A stretch of DNA of 15,417 nt from Lachnospiraceae bacterium UBA2734 (GCA_002353635.1 DEKA01000004.1:1-15417), one strand, 5' to 3'; shown: positions 1 to 7,050, counted from the first letter of the stretch. The notes: a model not told the origin generated them from the sequence alone. Made by a program: numbers and translations.

Positions 1-416
1 TCGCACTGCATGAACTGGCGGTATCTTCCCTTCTGCGGGCGGTCAGCTCTCCATACATTGCCCATCTGCAGTGCCTTAAACGGCATCGGCAACTCATTTT
101 CATGATTGGAAAAATACCGGACCAGCGGCACCGTCAGATCATAGCGAAGTCCGCCGTCGACCAGATCTGCCTCGCTCTTTGCCTCATCCAGGCGAAGCTT
201 CTCGCCTCTCTTTAAGATCTTGAAGATCAGCTTCTCATTGTCGCCGCCGGACTTGGAGGTCAGATTCTCAATGCTCTCGACGCACGGCGTCTCTATCCTC
301 TGAAAACCGAACTCGGCATACGTCTTACTGATGACGGAGGTGCAGTACTCGCGGATCTCCATCTCCTCCGGCATAATGTCCTTCATGCCGGTAACCGGTT
401 TCTTCTTAAGTGCCAT
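1..416 (-). CDS. hisS: Histidine--tRNA ligase, N-terminal part (runs off the window)
   Basis: Class II aminoacyl-tRNA synthetase that charges tRNA-His in the cytoplasm. The 138 visible residues hold the N-terminal GMKDIMPEE element (10-18), the ETPCVE stretch of motif 1 (42-47), RYDLTVPLVRY (91-101, ATP/histidine site) and the motif 2 segment WRADRPQKGRYRQF (122-135). The missing remainder would carry motif 3 and the anticodon-binding domain. The RYDLTVP wording, in place of the LRPEGTA wording of E. coli-type enzymes, is typical of the archaeal/eukaryotic-like HisRS branch. The ATG is at 414-416 with an AAAGGA ribosome binding site just upstream, and a good promoter lies 36 nt further up. 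No T-box leader is visible and the 5' UTR is short. The identity is secure; the phylogenetic type is inferred from motif wording. Confidence 0.95.
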   Translation of the reverse strand, partial: MALKKKPVTGMKDIMPEEMEIREYCTSVISKTYAEFGFQRIETPCVESIENLTSKSGGDNEKLIFKILKRGEKLRLDEAKSEADLVDGGLRYDLTVPLVRYFSNHENELPMPFKALQMGNVWRADRPQKGRYRQFMQC

Positions 417-451
417 ATGGGCCGTCCTTTCCGAATTTGCTCAACGTTCTG

Positions 452-480
452 ATCATACAATGATTCGGGGAAGAATTCAA
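452..480 (-). promoter_or_regulatory. hisS promoter
   Basis: Read on the minus strand, TTGAAT (475-480) and TATGAT (452-457) are separated by exactly 17 nt, a good sigma-A promoter. It would start transcription about 30 nt upstream of the hisS ATG, too close for a T-box riboswitch. Two direct repeats lie immediately upstream of the -35. Confidence 0.75.
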
Positions 481-485
481 CGGCA

Positions 486-530
486 AAGCCCCTCGGTGTG
501 ATGGATTATAAGCTCCCCGGTGTAATGGAT
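486..530. repeat. Two 21-nt direct repeats at 24-nt period upstream of hisS
   Basis: Copies at 486-506 and 510-530 match at 18 of 21 positions; each begins AAGC and ends in ATGGAT. They sit just upstream of the hisS -35 hexamer (475-480), a position typical of activator sites. No function can be assigned from the sequence alone. Confidence 0.6.
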
Positions 531-681
531 CCGCCGAAATCTCAGTCTCTTGACACAGGAGCAAATGGAGAAAACGATCAAGAAACGTCATGAATATGTT
601 CCTCGCCGAATACACCGATTTGGCCGTATCACGCCCTCTTCTTACCGGGTCTTGACATTAAGCAAACCTTTGCGTGGTTGA
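526..681 (+). pseudogene. Possible C-terminal remnant of an insertion-sequence transposase
   Basis: A short plus-strand frame is open from 526 (after a stop at 523-525) to the TGA at 679-681. Its last 38 residues, from an ATG at 565, are strongly basic and include RIHRFGRITPSSYR. This resembles the tail of IS3-type transposases, which commonly read RIH..LG.LTP.EYR. The AGGAG before the ATG is only 3 nt away, a poor start. The frame runs into the -35 of the MATE promoter, which argues against an intact modern gene. It may be a decayed insertion sequence or chance. Confidence 0.25.
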
Positions 682-705
682 CATTAAATTTTATTCCTAT
701 ATGAT
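678..705 (+). promoter_or_regulatory. Promoter of the MATE exporter gene
   Basis: TTGACA (678-683), a 16-nt spacer and TATGAT (700-705) form a strong sigma-A promoter about 160 nt before the ATG. The 14-nt block starting GTTGACATTAA (677-690) recurs exactly at 12024-12037 as the -35 region of the activase gene. Confidence 0.75.
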
Positions 706-866
706 ACAAGAGCTGCCTATTGAATTTAACAGGACGGGAAAGACCGGCTGCCGACAGCCTTTAATGCACATCTTTGTACAAAGACCGGCCGTTCGTTTTT
801 GCAAGTCCTTCCTGTGCAGACGTGATGTAATGAGGGCAGAGATTCCAATTCTTCAGGAGGTTTATC

Positions 867-2210
867 ATGCAGTCCACACAGAAGATCAGGCTCTCCGATC
901 ACTTTACCTATACCCGACTTCTGCGGTTCACCATTTCGCCGATCATGATGATGATCTTTACTTCGATTTACGGCGTGGTGGATGGTTTCTTTGTGTCCAA
1001 TTTCGTCGGCGCGACGCCCTTTGCCGCCCTCAATCTGATCATGCCGTATATCATGATCTTTTCGGCAGTCGGCTTCATGCTGGGCTCGGGCGGAAGTGCG
1101 CTGGTCGCCGTTACGCTCGGCACTGGCAACAAGAAGCGTGCCAATGAGATCTTTTCTCTTATTATATATACGGTCATCGCGGTCGGCTTTGTTTTCACGA
1201 TTGTGGGGAATCTGCTCGTGACAAAGGTTGCGCTCTTTCTCGGCGCCACAGAGGAGCTCTTGCCGTACTGCGTGCTGTATGCGCGGATCAATCTCCTCGG
1301 CATCCCCGCTTTCATGCTGCAGAATGCCTTCCAGACGTTCCTCATTACAGCAGAGAAGCCTCGTCTGGGACTGCGTGTGACCCTCGCCGCGGGATTTACA
1401 AACATGATACTGGACGGTCTCTTCATGGGCGTCTTCCACTGGGGGCTTGGGAGCGCCGCTGCTGCGACGATCATCTCGCAGTGCGTCGGAGGAATCATTC
1501 CGCTCGTTTACTTCCTGCGGCCGAACAGCTCGAGGCTTCGCCTCGGGCGCACGCATTTCATGGGTGAGGTACTGATGAAGAGCGCCGGCAACGGCTCTTC
1601 GGAGTTTCTCTCCAACATTTCTGTGTCCGTGGCCAGCATGATGTACAATTTTCAGCTGATGAAATACATCGGGCAGAGCGGCGTCGCCGCCTACGGCATC
1701 ATCATGTACACGAATTTCGCCTTCATCGGTATGTTCTTCGGCTATTCGATGGGTGCCTCCCCGATTACAGGATATGATCTCGGCGCTGCCAGCTACGCAG
1801 AACTGAAAAATGTATATAACAAGAGTATACGCATAGTATCCGTGGCCGGCTTCATCATGACAGCCGCGTCTATTCTACTGGCGCATCCGCTCGCCATGAT
1901 CTTTGCGGGCTATGATCCCGACCTGCTGCAGCTGACGACGAAGGCGATCCGCATCTATTCGCTCGCCTACATCTTCATGGGGATCAACATCTACGGGTCG
2001 GCGTTCTTCACCTCAATGAACAACGGCTTTATCTCAGCGCTGATCTCGGTCCTGCGCACGCTCGTCTTTCAGGTAGCAGCCGTGCTGATCATGCCGGCTC
2101 TCTTTGGGATCGACGGCATCTGGAGCTCCATCATCATTGCCAACATCCTGACATTAATCGTAACCGTTGTGTGCTTCGTGCGGTACAAAGGCGTGTATCA
2201 CTACGCGTGA
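867..2210 (+). CDS. MATE family multidrug/cation antiporter
   Basis: An integral membrane exporter of the MATE family, which uses Na+ or H+ gradients to expel cationic drugs, dyes or metabolites. The 447 residues match the usual family length and form about 12 hydrophobic segments. The N-terminal half shows the family pattern: a short cytoplasmic start, a first helix with PIMMMIFTSIYGVVDGFFVS, then GATPFAALNL and GSGGSALVAVTLG. The C-terminal half repeats the fold from about residue 235 (FLSNISVSVASMMYNFQL) and has GYSMGASPITGYDLGA. The ATG at 867 follows a strong AGGAGG with 6-nt spacing. The gene has its own promoter and a long leader with palindromes, which suggests regulation by a repressor not present in this window. 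The substrate is unknown. Confidence 0.9.
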   Translation: MQSTQKIRLSDHFTYTRLLRFTISPIMMMIFTSIYGVVDGFFVSNFVGATPFAALNLIMPYIMIFSAVGFMLGSGGSALVAVTLGTGNKKRANEIFSLIIYTVIAVGFVFTIVGNLLVTKVALFLGATEELLPYCVLYARINLLGIPAFMLQNAFQTFLITAEKPRLGLRVTLAAGFTNMILDGLFMGVFHWGLGSAAAATIISQCVGGIIPLVYFLRPNSSRLRLGRTHFMGEVLMKSAGNGSSEFLSNISVSVASMMYNFQLMKYIGQSGVAAYGIIMYTNFAFIGMFFGYSMGASPITGYDLGAASYAELKNVYNKSIRIVSVAGFIMTAASILLAHPLAMIFAGYDPDLLQLTTKAIRIYSLAYIFMGINIYGSAFFTSMNNGFISALISVLRTLVFQVAAVLIMPALFGIDGIWSSIIIANILTLIVTVVCFVRYKGVYHYA

Positions 2211-2215
2211 GGGGG

Positions 2216-3001
2216 CTACAGTCTCCGCACCGTCGCGTGGAAGGCCCACCCGATCAGGTGCAGAGCTGCCTCCGGCCTGCTGCATCCCGCCACATTGATC
2301 AGCAGATTCCAAACGCGGTGCACTGACTTACTCTTATTCGAGGAGAGTGATCTTGCCGGCCGCCGGTACACCGTGAGCACTTTATCCAGTCCGTATGCGA
2401 TAAAGCCCTTCCGCAGAAGCGTCCACCATAACGCCGTGTCCTCAGAAGGCATGTCCGGCATCTGAATGAAGGATTTATCGATCTTCTCTGTATCAAAGAT
2501 CACAGTCGATGTGAAAATAACGGTCCGACTCAGCGCATGTCTGAAATCCAATCTGTCGATGGCATGCACAATGCGGCCGGTGCCGACAGCACTGGCATCC
2601 CCGAACTCATAAGATGTGTATGTAAATCCTGCATTATTTTCCTGCAGAAACCGCAGCTGCATCTCGAGCTTATCCGGCTTCCAGAGATCATCGGCGTCGA
2701 GAAAGGCAATATATCTTCCTCTCGCCTCCTGCACGCCATGGTTCCTGCTGGCTGCAGCGCCCATATTCCTCTCATTGTGAATGATCCGGATCTGTCCCTT
2801 GAAGGGCGATGCCTCTCTTGCCCGCTCGGCCACTGACAAACTCCCATCCGTCCCGTAGTCATCCACCAAAATCATTTCCCAATTCCGGTACGTCTGCTGC
2901 TCCACCGAATGCATTGTCTGTTCAATATATGCCGCCGCATTGTACAGCGGTATGATCACAGAGATCAGGCTGTTCCGGCCTCCTGCTTCATTTAGTTTCA
3001 T
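2216..3001 (-). CDS. Family 2 glycosyltransferase
   Basis: A GT-A fold sugar transferase that uses a nucleotide-sugar donor, probably for cell-surface polysaccharide. Of its 261 residues, the N-terminus holds SVIIPLYNAAAYIEQT (about 14-29), then LVDDYGTDGS (45-54), NMGAAASRNHG (79-89) and the metal-binding DADD (102-105). The family's later elements are also there: YTSYEF and an acidic patch MPSEDTALW before the C-terminal end. There is no membrane helix. Length is typical of small capsule and teichoic-type enzymes. The start at 2999-3001 has a GAGGG-like site about 12 nt upstream. The gene stands alone, converging on the MATE gene with 5 bp between stop codons and no visible terminator between them. 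Acceptor and donor cannot be inferred. Confidence 0.88.
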   Translation of the reverse strand: MKLNEAGGRNSLISVIIPLYNAAAYIEQTMHSVEQQTYRNWEMILVDDYGTDGSLSVAERAREASPFKGQIRIIHNERNMGAAASRNHGVQEARGRYIAFLDADDLWKPDKLEMQLRFLQENNAGFTYTSYEFGDASAVGTGRIVHAIDRLDFRHALSRTVIFTSTVIFDTEKIDKSFIQMPDMPSEDTALWWTLLRKGFIAYGLDKVLTVYRRPARSLSSNKSKSVHRVWNLLINVAGCSRPEAALHLIGWAFHATVRRL

Positions 3002-3072
3002 GCGGATTTTGCCCTCTTTTCAGTTACAATCCTCAAATCATCATCTGAAGGTTAAGCAGCATCAGAAAGAAT

Positions 3073-3408
3073 TCATTCCCCATCATTCGTTTTTTTCTCA
3101 TCCCTTAATAACCGTTTCCAATCACGTCTCTGATGAAGGAATCTCACAATGCAGACAGTGTCTTCGTGGACTGTATATAAGATGAGATAATTGTCGATGG
3201 TGACCGATCGGATTCCCCAACTTCGCAGCACACTGTCTGCGATAAGTGCACATCCTTCAGGGTACTCTGCCAGTTCTCCCATCTTTTCCCCAAAATCATC
3301 AAGCAGTTTTTCAGCTGCAGCCGGATTGAACAGCTCAAAGGATATATAATCTACTGCACCTTGGAGGTCGATTCGTGCCCTTCTTGTCATCTTGACTTTA
3401 TATTTCAT
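3073..3408 (-). CDS. RelE/ParE family toxin of a type II toxin-antitoxin pair
   Basis: A small basic protein of 111 residues. In RelE members the family acts as a ribosome-dependent mRNA nuclease; in ParE members it poisons gyrase. Visible features are the N-terminal strand KYKVKMTRRARIDLQ followed by two helices (about 10-48), and the C-terminal hydrophobic strands ending VRFLHQRRDWKRLL (88-101). The arginine/histidine-rich tail is where RelE-type catalytic residues cluster. It overlaps the antitoxin gene by 4 bp (3405-3408), which suggests translational coupling, and follows it in the usual antitoxin-first order. RelE-like versus ParE-like action cannot be settled from the sequence. About 13 lysines and arginines after residue 85 give it a charged tail. 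Confidence 0.88.
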   Translation of the reverse strand: MKYKVKMTRRARIDLQGAVDYISFELFNPAAAEKLLDDFGEKMGELAEYPEGCALIADSVLRSWGIRSVTIDNYLILYTVHEDTVCIVRFLHQRRDWKRLLRDEKKTNDGE

Positions 3409-3668
3409 TTCTTGAGGCCTGCACGAATTTCTTTTATGACATCCTGCACTGGATATGTATTTCCGGATTTCGCATCATCGAGGCCTTCTGCCACCTTCTC
3501 GTACAGGTCCAGTCTGCCTTGCATGTCTTCATACGCTTCAATACTCATGACAGCAAGATCACCTTTGCCATTTTTCGTGATAAAAATCGGTTCACCATAT
3601 TCATGAGCTTGTTCTGATACCATATTGTAGTTATTCCTCAAGTCTGCACTTGATTTAATTGATGGCAT
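3405..3668 (-). CDS. Phd/YefM family antitoxin
   Basis: The antitoxin that binds and neutralises the RelE/ParE toxin encoded next to it, and that with the toxin represses the shared promoter. The 87 residues show the Phd/YefM N-terminal DNA-binding fold: SSADLRNNYNMVSEQA (6-21), EPIFITKNGKGDLAVMS (26-42) and AYEDMQ. The C-terminal charged helix that wraps the toxin follows. A perfect AGGAGG lies 8 nt before the ATG. Directly upstream is a TATAAT promoter embedded in a palindrome that fits autoregulation. The AT-rich control region and compact cassette are consistent with acquisition as a mobile module. The family assignment is firm. Confidence 0.92.
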   Translation of the reverse strand: MPSIKSSADLRNNYNMVSEQAHEYGEPIFITKNGKGDLAVMSIEAYEDMQGRLDLYEKVAEGLDDAKSGNTYPVQDVIKEIRAGLKK

Positions 3669-3692
3669 GATACTTTCCTCCTGGATAGCCGT

Positions 3693-3721
3693 ATTATATC
3701 AAAATTTTGTTATATCGTCGA
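3693..3721 (-). promoter_or_regulatory. Toxin-antitoxin promoter with palindromic operator
   Basis: On the minus strand, TATAAT (3693-3698) lies 17 nt from a TCGACG -35 (3716-3721). A 20-bp palindrome (3695-3714, nine of ten pairs, centre CAAAATTTTG) covers the spacer and most of the -10. This is where an antitoxin-toxin complex would block RNA polymerase. Confidence 0.7.
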
Positions 3722-3747
3722 GAACACAACCTGCTCTCAGTATCCGT

Positions 3748-5025
3748 TCAAATCTGCAAAATATACATTCCCTTCCCACATTCTCTGATCATTCCCTTCA
3801 TCTGCATCTTTACTGCAGTAGTACTGAGCGCAGAGAAAGGAATGTTCAATCCACCTTTTCTCATGGTCTGTTCTGCAATATTCTGCAGGCTGACAGGAAC
3901 TGATTCATCCAGATAAGAGGCGATCAGCCGTTCCGTGTCATTCATGTTGCGGTTAATATCCCTTCTGCGCAGCTGTCTCTCCTTCTCGCGGGCGGATGCC
4001 GCATCCTGCAGAGTCTGCACCACCTGGTTATGATCGATACCAGTCGACTCCTCCATTGCGAGCTTCCTCATCTCCTTCGCTGTGTGGGCATTTCCATACC
4101 GGTCCATCGGAACGCCCTGCGCTCCCAGCAAATCTATCACGATGTCCTCCGGTGATGCCGCGATATTGGCCCCCTGACGGATCAGACGATTGCAGCCGCC
4201 GGATCTCACATCCGTCACTCTGCCTGGGAGTGCATAAATCTCCCGGTTCTGATCCAGTGCCATATCGACAGTAATGAGCGTTCCGCTCTTCTGCGACGCC
4301 TCAATCACGAGGACAACGTCAGACAGACCACTGATAATGCGGTTTCTCAGCGGAAAAAGCCTCGCCTGCGCCGCCGTCCCGGGCATATATTCCGAGATCA
4401 CGCCGCCGTCCCGGCATAACCGCTCATAAAGATCCTTATTGTCGCTTGGATAGCAGATGTCCACACCGCACCCCAGCACCGCGGCAGAATACCCTCCTGC
4501 ATCCAGTGCCGCGCGGCCGGCAATGCCGTCTATTCCTCTCGCCATACCGCTGATCACGTTCATCCCGTAACGGGAGAGTGTACTGCCAAAGACTCTTGCC
4601 TGCTCCCTTCCATACGGTGTTGCATTGCGCGCGCCGATAATTGACACTGTGGGACGGTCATCCGGCATCCTGCCGATACAAAAAAGACAAAAAGGCGGAT
4701 CCGGAATTTCCAGTAGTTTTTCCGGATACTCTCCATCGCCATATGTCATAAACAGTATTCTCTTTTTCTGCAGCTCTTCTTCGAGCTTCTCAGGATTGAT
4801 GGAGCGCCTTGCGCACAGCAGCAGATCCTCCAGAATGGCAGGATTGGTCTTCCCTCGTTTGTCCGGCTGATCACAGATCTGCTGCGTGAACGCCTGCAGC
4901 TCGTGATCCTGCATCCGATAAATCAACTCAGCAAAGTCATCCCTGCCGATCATTTCCCACATTCTGAAAACAGTCTTTCGCCCGATGCCATTGATGGCAG
5001 CCAGCCAGAGTCTGTATATATCCAT
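3748..5025 (-). CDS. dprA: DNA processing protein DprA
   Basis: Binds incoming single-stranded DNA in natural transformation and loads RecA onto it; it acts in the cytoplasm. With the chosen start it has 425 residues. An N-terminal helical region with INGIGRK (11-17) precedes the Rossmann-like core: IIGARNATPYGR (129-140), ISGMARGID (158-166), FPLRNRIISGLS (224-235), SGTLITVDMAL (247-257) and ALPG (265-268). A C-terminal winged helix covers about 361-425. An ATG at 5023-5025 has AAGGAG six nt upstream. A second ATG 30 nt further up (5053-5055) has a weaker GAGGGG site, adding ten residues that do not look conserved. It follows the comM-type gene by about 125 nt with no clear promoter between, so co-transcription is likely. 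Confidence 0.94.
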   Translation of the reverse strand: MDIYRLWLAAINGIGRKTVFRMWEMIGRDDFAELIYRMQDHELQAFTQQICDQPDKRGKTNPAILEDLLLCARRSINPEKLEEELQKKRILFMTYGDGEYPEKLLEIPDPPFCLFCIGRMPDDRPTVSIIGARNATPYGREQARVFGSTLSRYGMNVISGMARGIDGIAGRAALDAGGYSAAVLGCGVDICYPSDNKDLYERLCRDGGVISEYMPGTAAQARLFPLRNRIISGLSDVVLVIEASQKSGTLITVDMALDQNREIYALPGRVTDVRSGGCNRLIRQGANIAASPEDIVIDLLGAQGVPMDRYGNAHTAKEMRKLAMEESTGIDHNQVVQTLQDAASAREKERQLRRRDINRNMNDTERLIASYLDESVPVSLQNIAEQTMRKGGLNIPFSALSTTAVKMQMKGMIRECGKGMYILQI

Positions 5026-5149
5026 ATTGAACTCCTTGATGTTGCAGACAAACATTTTGACTTCCCCTCAGTAAATCAAAAATCCCATCGGGGTAAACAA
5101 ATTTCCTATCCAGGGTTCTGATATCACCAAAGGTGCTGTCAATAACAAA

Positions 5150-6718
5150 TCATGCATGCAATGTCAGTTCTTCTGTCTTCTCCCTTATACTCATGCGGTA
5201 GCTCACCGCCTCGGCGAGATCATCTTCTGTAATGCGGTCACGGCCGGACAAATCCGCAATAGTGCGCGCCACTTTTAAGATCTTGTGATAAGCCCTGGCG
5301 GAGAGTCCCATCTTATCGAAAATCTCTCTGACAAAGAGCTGTTCTCTGCGCTCAAGGATGCAGAATTTCTCCACTGCCCGCGCATCCATATCCGCATTGA
5401 AGGAAAAAGAAGTTCCCTCAAACCTGGCTTTCTGCCTTTCCCGTGCACGCATCACACTCTCTCGTATCTCTGCACTCGTCTCCGTCTTCCGTCCTGTCAT
5501 GAGATCACCCACCGGAACCTTTGGCGCATCCACACACAGATCAATCCGGTCCACAATAGGTCCTGGAATACGGTGCATATATCGCCTGATCTCCGGTTCC
5601 GTGCATGTGCATTTCTTCCGGTCCGGATAATGGCCGCATGGGCAGGGATTCATTGCCGCTGCAAGAAGAGTGCGTGCCGGATAGGCATAGGAGCCGGATG
5701 CGCGGGAGACCACAATTCTGTGCTCCTCCATGGGCTGGCGCAGTGCATTGAGAACATCTTTGTTAAATTCAGGAAACTCATCCATGAAGAGAACGCCGCG
5801 GTGCGCTTTGGATAAGATGCCGGGCATAGGATGGGTTCCGCCGCCCGTCATCGCCTGCGGTGTTATGGAGTGATGAGGGGAAAGAAAAGGTCTTCTGGTA
5901 ATAAGTGGGTGATCGCTGCTGATCTCGCCGCAGATACTGTAGATGGCAGATACCTCAAGACTCTCGCTTAATGTAAGAGGAGGAAGAATTGAAGGGATAC
6001 ATCTGGCCATCATAGACTTGCCTGATCCCGGCGGACCGATCATCATGCAGTTGTGGAAGCCGGAGGCAGCGATTTCCAATACTCTCTTGACGCCGCTCTG
6101 TCCATGCACATCGGAAAAATCAGTTTCCTTTTCCTCTTCCGAACTCTTTGCAAAAAGAGCATTGACGTCGAGCTGCTCGTCCGCCGAGATCTCCTCTCTC
6201 TCCTGCTCATCGGCATTCAGGTAGTCCACGAGCTGTCGCAGATGTGAGAAGCCAACAACACGTATTCCTCTTGTGACAGCTCCCTCCCTGGCGTTGTCTT
6301 TCGGCAGAATACACAACCCGATCCCCCTTCTCTTGGCCTCCTGCACAATCGGCAGGACACCGCGCACCGGCAGAATTCGTCCGTCCAGAGATAATTCACC
6401 CAGAAAAAGCGTCTGTTCCACTTCCTCCTGCGGCACCACACCGAGGCAGACAAGAATGCCGATCGCCACAGGAAGATCGATGACAATTCCGGTCTTTGGA
6501 ATATCCGCCGGTGAAAAATTAACCGTGATGCGCGAAGGTGGAATCCGGATGCCCATATTCTTCAGGGCAACGCGCACGCGCTCTCCCGCCTCCCGTACAG
6601 TTGCAGAGACGAAGCCCACCATAGACAGACTCGGCAGTCCGTCGCTGATGTCCGTCTCAACGCTCATCAGATAACTCTGCAGGCCATGTGTGGCCCCGGA
6701 AAGAACTGTGCTGAACAT
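5150..6718 (-). CDS. comM: YifB/ComM family Mg-chelatase-like AAA+ ATPase
   Basis: A hexameric AAA+ protein. The ComM members characterised in Gram-negative bacteria drive branch migration of D-loops during natural transformation. The 522 residues comprise an N-terminal Lon-protease-like ChlI domain (about 1-170, beginning MFSTVLSGATHGLQ), a Walker A GPPGSGKS (228-235), a Walker B VLFMDEF (309-315), a cysteine cluster with C359, C361, C370 and C372, the RIPGPIVDRIDL sensor/arginine region (383-394), and a C-terminal lid domain. AAGGAG sits 5 nt before the ATG. It heads a likely comM-dprA unit, with an SOS box about 145 nt upstream and a G-poor leader. Family membership is certain. Use of the symbol for a Firmicute protein follows homology rather than tested function. 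Confidence 0.94.
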   Translation of the reverse strand: MFSTVLSGATHGLQSYLMSVETDISDGLPSLSMVGFVSATVREAGERVRVALKNMGIRIPPSRITVNFSPADIPKTGIVIDLPVAIGILVCLGVVPQEEVEQTLFLGELSLDGRILPVRGVLPIVQEAKRRGIGLCILPKDNAREGAVTRGIRVVGFSHLRQLVDYLNADEQEREEISADEQLDVNALFAKSSEEEKETDFSDVHGQSGVKRVLEIAASGFHNCMMIGPPGSGKSMMARCIPSILPPLTLSESLEVSAIYSICGEISSDHPLITRRPFLSPHHSITPQAMTGGGTHPMPGILSKAHRGVLFMDEFPEFNKDVLNALRQPMEEHRIVVSRASGSYAYPARTLLAAAMNPCPCGHYPDRKKCTCTEPEIRRYMHRIPGPIVDRIDLCVDAPKVPVGDLMTGRKTETSAEIRESVMRARERQKARFEGTSFSFNADMDARAVEKFCILERREQLFVREIFDKMGLSARAYHKILKVARTIADLSGRDRITEDDLAEAVSYRMSIREKTEELTLHA

Positions 6719-6757
6719 GGCAGCTCCTTATCATTTGTGAATTATTGAAATATTTGA

Positions 6758-6766
6758 TGTGGATAA
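6758..6766 (-). promoter_or_regulatory. Consensus DnaA box in the comM leader
   Basis: The minus strand reads TTATCCACA exactly, about 40 nt upstream of the comM ATG. It is a single site with no cluster nearby, so it is not an origin. It could be regulatory or a chance match. Confidence 0.35.
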
Positions 6767-6861
6767 GATTAGTAAACAAGATTTGTTGTTATGATTGATT
6801 GTTGCTTATAGTTGATGTGGTTGGCGGCATTTTATACAATTGTCACACTTGATTTGATACA

Positions 6862-6873
6862 GAACGTCTGTTC
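6862..6873 (-). promoter_or_regulatory. LexA-type SOS box upstream of comM-dprA
   Basis: GAACGTCTGTTC fits the Gram-positive SOS consensus GAAC-N4-GTTC and matches the recA SOS box in its core; 13 nt are shared when one flanking base is added. It lies between recX and comM, and the only gene it could control from upstream is comM, on the minus strand. Confidence 0.72.
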
Positions 6874-7008
6874 TTGATTTGGCCTGGCTTTGTCGCTTTG
6901 GGTTTGATGGGCAGATACGTTTTTGACTTGACTTCAGGTATATTCTTTTGGCTTAATCCGACAAAACCGTTTTCAGCTTACTTCGGTTTTATCGCTTTTC
7001 CTCTAAAC

Positions 7009-7050
7009 AGTGCTTATTGTTTTATCAGAAGTGCTTGTTGATTTATCTGA
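7009..7050. repeat. Tandem 21-nt duplication
   Basis: Units 7009-7029 and 7030-7050 are directly adjacent and match at 18 of 21 positions; both begin AGTGCTT. They lie downstream of recX on the minus strand, outside any supported gene. Confidence 0.6.

Larger units (their letters stand above)
417..866. other. Gene-free spacer between hisS and the MATE gene
   Basis: This 450-nt divergent spacer holds the hisS promoter, the 24-nt-period direct repeats, a possible transposase scrap (526-681), two copies of TTGACATTAA (652-661, 678-687) flanking a GCAAA-CC-TTTGC inverted repeat (662-673), the MATE promoter and a leader of about 155 nt. The leader contains a 12-bp palindrome CTTTGTACAAAG (772-783), two copies of AAAGACCGGC (739-748, 780-789) and a small hairpin (746-759). 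No convincing full-length gene is present. Confidence 0.6.

Noticed and set aside
406..615. Minus-strand 69-codon frame overlapping the hisS start
   Set aside because: It spans the hisS promoter and the direct repeats, and hisS has a better start and ribosome binding site in another frame.
417..660. T-box riboswitch upstream of hisS
   Set aside because: No T-box or specifier-loop sequence was seen, and the promoter lies too close to the ATG to leave room for one.
726..1556. Minus-strand frame of 276 codons over the start of the MATE gene
   Set aside because: Low-complexity charged translation, antisense to a recognised transporter with a strong ribosome binding site.
3722..3747. Stem-loop after dprA as a terminator
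   Set aside because: A 7-bp stem with one G-U pair can be drawn, but no T-run follows.
5056..5149. Promoter for dprA from a TTGACA at 5137-5142
   Set aside because: No matching -10 lies at 16-18 nt; the gene is more simply read from the comM promoter.
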